Below are positions 59,031-64,000 of a stretch of 64,000 nucleotides of DNA, in pieces. How positions within the stretch are numbered: the stretch's first letter is position 1; every line of letters starts with the position of its first letter. The notes beneath the pieces were generated by a model that saw only the letters and a program-made list of their open reading frames with translations, was not told the DNA's origin and made no database searches. This DNA comes from Anthopleura xanthogrammica (taxonomy: Eukaryota; Cnidaria; Anthozoa; Actiniaria; Actiniidae). The stretch is from the NCBI GenBank assembly GCA_964019055.1, contig OZ025210.1:9227492-9291491 (forward strand). The letters are read 5' to 3'. A program made the translations under genes and the position numbers.

Positions 59031-60675
59031 ATGAGCAAAAAGTGGGGGTTTCAGCAAACAGGTCACGCCGTAAGCGAAAAACCTGGTTTTGAGAGCCAAA
59101 ATGGCCATTTTTCAGTTTTTTGGGCTAAAAAGTTTTTTCCCCCAGCAAAACAGTGTTTTGGACACCCAAAATGTGCTTTTCTCGGCCAAAACTTGCGTTT
59201 AGCAGTGAAAACGTCGTGTTTTGAGCAAAAGAAAATTCTCAGCAAATTTCAAATTTTCTCAGCAAAAAACAGCTTTTTTGACCGAAAAGCACCTTTACTC
59301 AGCCAAAACCGAATTTTTTTTCGCCAAAACGTCGTGTTTTTATCTCAAGAGGTATTATCATGAGCAAAAAGTGGGGGTTTCAGCAAACAGGTCACGCCGT
59401 AAGCGAAAAACCTGGTTTTGAGAGCCAAAATGGCCATTTTTCAGTTTTTTGGGCTAAAAAGTTTTTCCCCCCAGCAAAACAGTGTTTTGGACACCCAAAA
59501 TGTGCTTTTCTCGGCCAAAACTTGCGTTTAGCAGTGAAAACGTCGTGTTTTGAGCAAAAGAAAATTCTCAGCAAATTTCAAATTTTCTCAGCAAAAAACA
59601 GCTTTTTTGACCAAAAAGCACCTTTACTCAGCCAAAACCGAATTTTTTTTCGCCAAAACGTCGTGTTTTTATCTCAAGAGGTATTATCATGAGCAAAAAG
59701 TGGGGGTTTCAGCAAACAGGTCACGCGGTAAGCGAAAAACCTGGTTTTGAGAGCCAAAATGGCCATTTTTCAGTTTTTTGGGCTAAAAAGCTTTTTCCCC
59801 CAGCAAAACAGTGTTTTGGACACCCAAAATGTGCTTTTCTCGGCCAAAACTTGCGTTTAGCAGTGAAAACGTCGTGTTTTGAGCAAAAGAAAATTCTCAG
59901 CAAATTTCAAATTTTCTCAGCAAAAAACAGCTTTTTTGACCAAAAAGCACCTTTACTCAGCCAAAACCGAATTTTTTTTCGCCAAAACGTCGTGTTTTTA
60001 TCTCAAGAGGTATTATCATGAGCAAAAAGTGGGGGTTTCAGCAAACAGGTCACGCCGTAAGCGAAAAACCTGGTTTTGAGAGCCAAAATGGCCATTTTTC
60101 AGTTTTTTGGGCTAAAAAGTTTTTTCCCCCAGCAAAACAGTGTTTTGGACACCCAAAATGTGCTTTTCTCGGCCAAAACTTGCGTTTAGCAGTGAAAACG
60201 TCGTGTTTTGAGCAAAAGAAAATTCTCAGCAAATTTCAAATTTTCTCAGCAAAAAACAGCTTTTTTGACCAAAAAGCACCTTTACTCAGCCAAAACCGAA
60301 TTTTTTTTCGCCAAAACGTCGTGTTTTTATCTCAAGAGGTATTATCATGAGCAAAAAGTGGGGGTTTCAGCAAACAGGTCACGCCGTAAGCGAAAAACCT
60401 GGTTTTGAGAGCCAAAATGGCCATTTTTCAGTTTTTTGGGCTAAAAAGCTTTTTCCCCCAGCAAAACAGTGTTTTGGACACCCAAAATGTGCTTTTCTCG
60501 GCCAAAACTTGCGTTTAGCAGTGAAAACGTCGTGTTTTGAGCAAAAGAAAATTCTCAGCAAATTTCAAATTTTCTCAGCAAAAAACAGCTTTTTTGACCA
60601 AAAAGCACCTTTACTCAGCCAAAACCGAATTTTTTTTCGCCAAAACGTCGTGTTTTTATCTCAAGAGGTATTATC
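59031..60675. repeat. Block with two-unit duplication of AAGCTTTTTCC units
   Basis: Unit 59031 has GACCGAAAAG. Unit 59360 has T5C6. Units 59689 and 60347, two units (658 bp) apart, share T-to-C at offset 103 (AAAAAGCTTTTTCC), which creates AAGCTT. Unit 59689 also has CACGCGGTAAG, a private change that postdates or escaped the duplication. Confidence 0.87.
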
Positions 60676-61004
60676 ATGAGCAAAAAGTGGGGGTTTCAGC
60701 AAACAGGTCACGCCGTAAGCGAAAAACCTGGTTTTGAGAGCCAAAATGGCCATTTTTCAGTTTTTTGGGCTAAAAAGTTTTTTCCCCCAGCAAAACAGTG
60801 TTTTGGACACCCAAAATGTGCTTTTCTCGGCCAAAACTTGCGTTTAGCAGTGAAAACGTCGTGTTTTGAGCAAAAGAAAATTCTCAGCAAATTTCAAATT
60901 TTCTCAGCAAAAAACAGCTTTTTTGACCAAAAAGCACCTTTACTCAGCCAAAACCGAATTTTTTTTCGCCAAAACGTCGTGTTTTTATCTCAAGAGGTAT
61001 TATC

Positions 61005-62649
61005 ATGAGCAAAAAGTGGGGGTTTCAGCAAACAGGTCACGCCGTAAGCGAAAAACCTGGTTTTGAGAGCCAAAATGGCCATTTTTCAGTTGTTTGGGCT
61101 AAAAAGTTTTTTCCCCCAGCAAAACAGTGTTTTGGACACCCAAAATGTGCTTTTCTCGGCCAAAACTTGCGTTTAGCAGTGAAAACGTCGTGTTTTGAGC
61201 AAAAGAAAATTCTCAGCAAATTTCAAATTTTCTCAGCAAAAAACAGCTTTTTTGACCAAAAAGCACCTTTACTCAGCCAAAACCGAATTTTCTTTGGCCA
61301 AAACGTCGTGTTTTTATCTCAAGAGGTATTATCATGAGCAAAAAGTGGGGGTTTCAGCAAACAGGTCACGCCGTAAGCGAAAAACCTGGTTTTGAGAGCC
61401 AAAATGGCCATTTTTCAGTTTTTTGGGCTAAAAAATTTTTTTCCCCAGCAAAACAGTGTTTTGGACACCCAAAATGTGCTTTTCTCGGCCAAAACTTGCG
61501 TTTAGCAGTGAAAACGTCGTGTTTTGAGCAAAAGAAAATTCTCAGCAAATTTCAAATTTTCTCAGCAAAAAACAGCTTTTTTGACCAAAAAGCACCTTTA
61601 CTCAGCCAAAACCGAATTTTTTTTCGCCAAAACGTCGTGTTTTTATCTCAAGAGGTATTATCATGAGCAAAAAGTGGGGGTTTCAGCAAACAGGTCACGC
61701 CGTAAGCGAAAAACCTGGTTTTGAGAGCCAAAATGGCCATTTTTCAGTTTTTTGGGCTAAAAAGTTTTTTCCCCCAGCAAAACAGTGTTTTGGACACCCA
61801 AAATGTGCTTTTCTCGGCCAAAACTTGCGTTTAGCAGTGAAAACGTCGTGTTTTGAGCCAAAGAAAATTCTCAGCAAATTTCAAATTTTCTCAGCAAAAA
61901 ACAGCTTTTTTGGCCAAAAAGCACCTTTACTCAGCCAAAACCGAATTTTTTTTCGCCAAAACGTCGTGTTTTTATCTCAAGAGGTATTATCATGAGCAAA
62001 AAGTGGGGGTTTCAGCAAACAGGTCACGCCGTAAGCGAAAAACCTGGTTTTGAGAGCCAAAATGGCCATTTTTCAGTTTTTTGGGCTAAAAAGTTTTTTC
62101 CCCCAGCAAAACAGTGTTTTGGACACCCAAAATGTGCTTTTCTCGGCCAAAACTTGCGTTTAGCAGTGAAAACGTCGTGTTTTGAGCAAAAGAAAATTCT
62201 CAGCAAATTTCAAATTTTCTCAGCAAAAAACAGCTTTTTTGACCAAAAAGCACCTTTACTCAGCCAAAACCGAATTTTTTTTCGCCAAAACGTCGTGTTT
62301 TTATCTCAAGAGGTATTATCATGAGCAAAAAGTGGGGGTTTCAGCAAACAGGTCACGCCGTAAGCGAAAAACCTGGTTTTGAGAGCCAAAATGGCCATTT
62401 TTCAGTTTTTTGGGCTAAAAAGTTTTTTCCCCCAGCAAAACAGTGTTTTGGACACCCAAAATGTGCTTTTCTCGGCCAAAACTTGCGTTTAGCAGTGAAA
62501 ACGTCGTGTTTTGAGCCAAAGAAAATTCTCAGCAAATTTCAAATTTTCTCAGCAAAAAACAGCTTTTTTGGCCAAAAAGCACCTTTACTCAGCCAAAACC
62601 GAATTTTTTTTCGCCAAAACGTCGTGTTTTTATCTCAAGAGGTATTATC
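61005..62649. repeat. Variant cluster with two-unit duplication of TTTGGCCAAAA units
   Basis: Unit 61005 combines TTGTTTGGG and CTTTGGCC. Unit 61334 has CTAAAAAATTT with T7C4-type spacing. Units 61663 and 62321, 658 bp apart, share two linked changes, GAGCCAAAG and TTTTTTGGCCAAAA, with a consensus unit (61992) between them. Confidence 0.88.
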
Positions 62650-63965
62650 ATGAGCAAAAAGTGGGGGTTTCAGCAAACAGGTCACGCCGTAAGCGAAAAA
62701 CCTGGTTTTGAGAGCCAAAATGGCCATTTTTCAGTTTTTTGGGCTAAAAAGTTTTTTCCCCCAGCAAAACAGTGTTTTGGACACCCAAAATGTGCTTTTC
62801 TCGGCCAAAACTTGCGTTTAGCAGTGAAAACGTCGTGTTTTGAGCAAAAGAAAATTCTCAGCAAATTTCAAATTTTCTCAGCAAAAAACAGCTTTTTTGA
62901 CCAAAAAGCACCTTTACTCAGCCAAAACCGAATTTTTTTTCGCCAAAACGTCGTGTTTTTATCTCAAGAGGTATTATCATGAGCAAAAAGTGGGGGTTTC
63001 AGCAAACAGGTCACGCCGTAAGCGAAAAACCTGGTTTTGAGAGCCAAAATGGCCATTTTTCAGTTTTTTGGGCTAAAAAGTTTTTTCCCCCAGCAAAACA
63101 GTGTTTTGGACACCCAAAATGTGCTTTTCTCGGCCAAAACTTGCGTTTAGCAGTGAAAACGTCGTGTTTTGAGCAAAAGAAAATTCTCAGCAAATTTCAA
63201 ATTTTCTCAGCAAAAAACAGCTTTTTTGACCAAAAAGCACCTTTACTCAGCCAAAACCGAATTTTTTTTCGCCAAAACGTCGTGTTTTTATCTCAAGAGG
63301 TATTATCATGAGCAAAAAGTGGGGGTTTCAGCAAACAGGTCACGCCGTAAGCGAAAAACCTGGTTTTGAGAGCCAAAATGGCCATTTTTCAGTTTTTTGG
63401 GCTAAAAAGTTTTTTCCCCCAGCAAAACAGTGTTTTGGACACCCAAAATGTGCTTTTCTCGGCCAAAACTTGCGTTTAGCAGTGAAAACGTCGTGTTTTG
63501 AGCAAAAGAAAATTCTCAGCAAATTTCAAATTTTCTCAGCAAAAAACAGCTTTTTTGACCAAAAAGCACCTTTACTCAGCCAAAACCGAATTTTTTTTCG
63601 CCAAAACGTCGTGTTTTTATCTCAAGAGGTATTATCATGAGCAAAAAGTGGGGGTTTCAGCAAACAGGTCACGCCGTAAGCGAAAAACCTGGTTTTGAGA
63701 GCCAAAATGGCCATTTTTCAGTTTTTTGGGCTAAAAAGTTTTTTCCCCCAGCAAAACAGTGTTTTGGACACCCAAAATGTGCTTTTCTCGGCCAAAACTT
63801 GCGTTTAGCAGTGAAAACGTCGTGTTTTGAGCAAAAGAAAATTCTCAGCAAATTTCAAATTTTCTCAGCAAAAAACAGCTTTTTTGACCAAAAAGCACCT
63901 TTACTCAGCCAAAACCGAATTTTTTTTCGCCAAAACGTCGTGTTTTTATCTCAAGAGGTATTATC

Positions 63966-64000
63966 ATGAGCAAAAAGTGGGGGTTTCAGCAAACAGGTCA
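63966..64000. repeat. Right partial unit (unit offsets 1-35)
   Basis: The window ends 35 bases into a unit that matches the consensus, so the array continues to the right of the window. Confidence 0.97.

Larger units (their letters stand above)
45874..63965. repeat. Moderately variable right domain of the array (55 units)
   Basis: Most units match the core consensus, for example the run of 12 units from 52452 to 56399 and the four units from 62650 to 63965. Variant units occur mainly as local duplicates spaced by two or three units: 45874-48176, 49820-50806, 58045-59030, 59689-60675 and 61663-62649. Three units have a 1-bp deletion: 48177, 49492 and 58703. A unit with only G-to-A at offset 65 (GAGAACC) stands alone at 52123. 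Confidence 0.88.
1..64000. repeat. Satellite DNA array, 329-bp unit, head-to-tail, about 194.5 copies
   Basis: The same 329-bp unit repeats without interruption or inversion over the whole window. Unit starts (ATGAGC) were followed from 147 to 63966; that distance is 63,819 bp, which is 194 units with a net loss of 7 bp from small indels. Consensus composition is 61 G, 67 C and 201 A+T. Sub-units of about 20.6 bp alternate T-tracts and A-tracts. This architecture resembles bird satellites such as the chicken W-chromosome XhoI/EcoRI families and the CNM/TM microchromosome repeats, so heterochromatin of a bird is the favoured source. The family assignment is inference: no sequence comparison could be run, and plants and other animals also have satellites of one to two nucleosome lengths. 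No unique sequence, gene or mobile element lies inside the array. Confidence 0.99.

Noticed and set aside
8..63698. 66-codon + strand frames (and merged 129, 156, 175 and 221-codon versions)
   Set aside because: These are shadow frames of the same unit. The longer versions arise only where a 1-bp indel joins two frames, for example at 2451-3439 and 10203-11335.
179..63851. 60-codon minus-strand frames in each unit
   Set aside because: Shadow of the repeat on the other strand, with no homology signal or upstream signals; present simply because the unit is repeated.
147..63969. About 190 overlapping 110-codon + strand open frames as a tandem gene family
   Set aside because: They are one frame of the satellite unit. 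Several units break it by frameshift or stop, amino-acid-changing variants are common, the composition is Phe/Lys/Gln/Ser-rich owing to the A/T tracts, and no domain is recognisable.
1..64000. CRISPR array
   Set aside because: The entire 329-bp unit is repeated. There are no short direct repeats separated by unique spacers.
1..64000. Purely artefactual array from assembly looping
   Set aside because: Ordered private variants, including multi-site haplotypes and indels, differ along the window, so at least the left and right domains are genuine sequence. Copy number in the identical runs of the core remains uncertain.
1..64000. Transposon-derived tandem repeat such as an expanded LTR or MITE
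   Set aside because: No terminal inverted repeats, target-site duplications, primer-binding site or coding remnants are visible in the unit.

Overview
The whole 64,000-base window is one uninterrupted tandem satellite array. A single unit of 329 bp (about 39% GC in the consensus) repeats head to tail in one orientation from the first base to the last. Taking ATGAGC as the unit start, there are 194 complete units between 147 and 63965, a 146-bp partial unit on the left (1-146) and a 35-bp partial unit on the right (63966-64000). Both array ends lie outside the window. I see no gene, RNA gene, transposon, inversion or unique sequence.

Each 329-bp unit is built from about 16 degenerate sub-units of about 20.6 bp, each of the form T-tract, 6-7 mixed bases, A-tract, 6-7 mixed bases (commonest words: TTTTCTCAGCCAAAAC and close relatives). 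The A- and T-tract centres fall about 10.4 bp apart over most of the unit, which is the helical repeat, so strong intrinsic curvature is predicted. Alternating A3-5 and T3-5 clusters at about 21 bp are the hallmark, as I know the literature, of bird heterochromatic satellites: the XhoI and EcoRI families of the chicken W chromosome, and the 41-bp CNM and TM microchromosome repeats of chicken and turkey. A bird is therefore the best guess for the source, probably W or microchromosome heterochromatin. This is inference from architecture, not from a database match.

Layout. 1-24488: the heterogeneous part, with most indel-bearing units, region-specific base variants, an alternating two-unit pattern at 11003-13305 and a degenerate patch at about 8.4-11.0 kb. 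24489-45873: a homogenised core of 65 units, all exactly 329 bp; only one base substitution was seen, present in three of them. 45874-64000: mostly consensus units with several local duplications of two or three units. Private variants recur at 658 bp (two units) again and again across the window, suggesting that exchange or slippage often shifts by two units.

The unit happens to carry a 110-codon open frame on the + strand that ends in ATGA at the start of the next unit. Frameshifts, stops and amino-acid-changing variants in several units, and the lack of any recognisable domain, argue that it is fortuitous. No coding regions are annotated.
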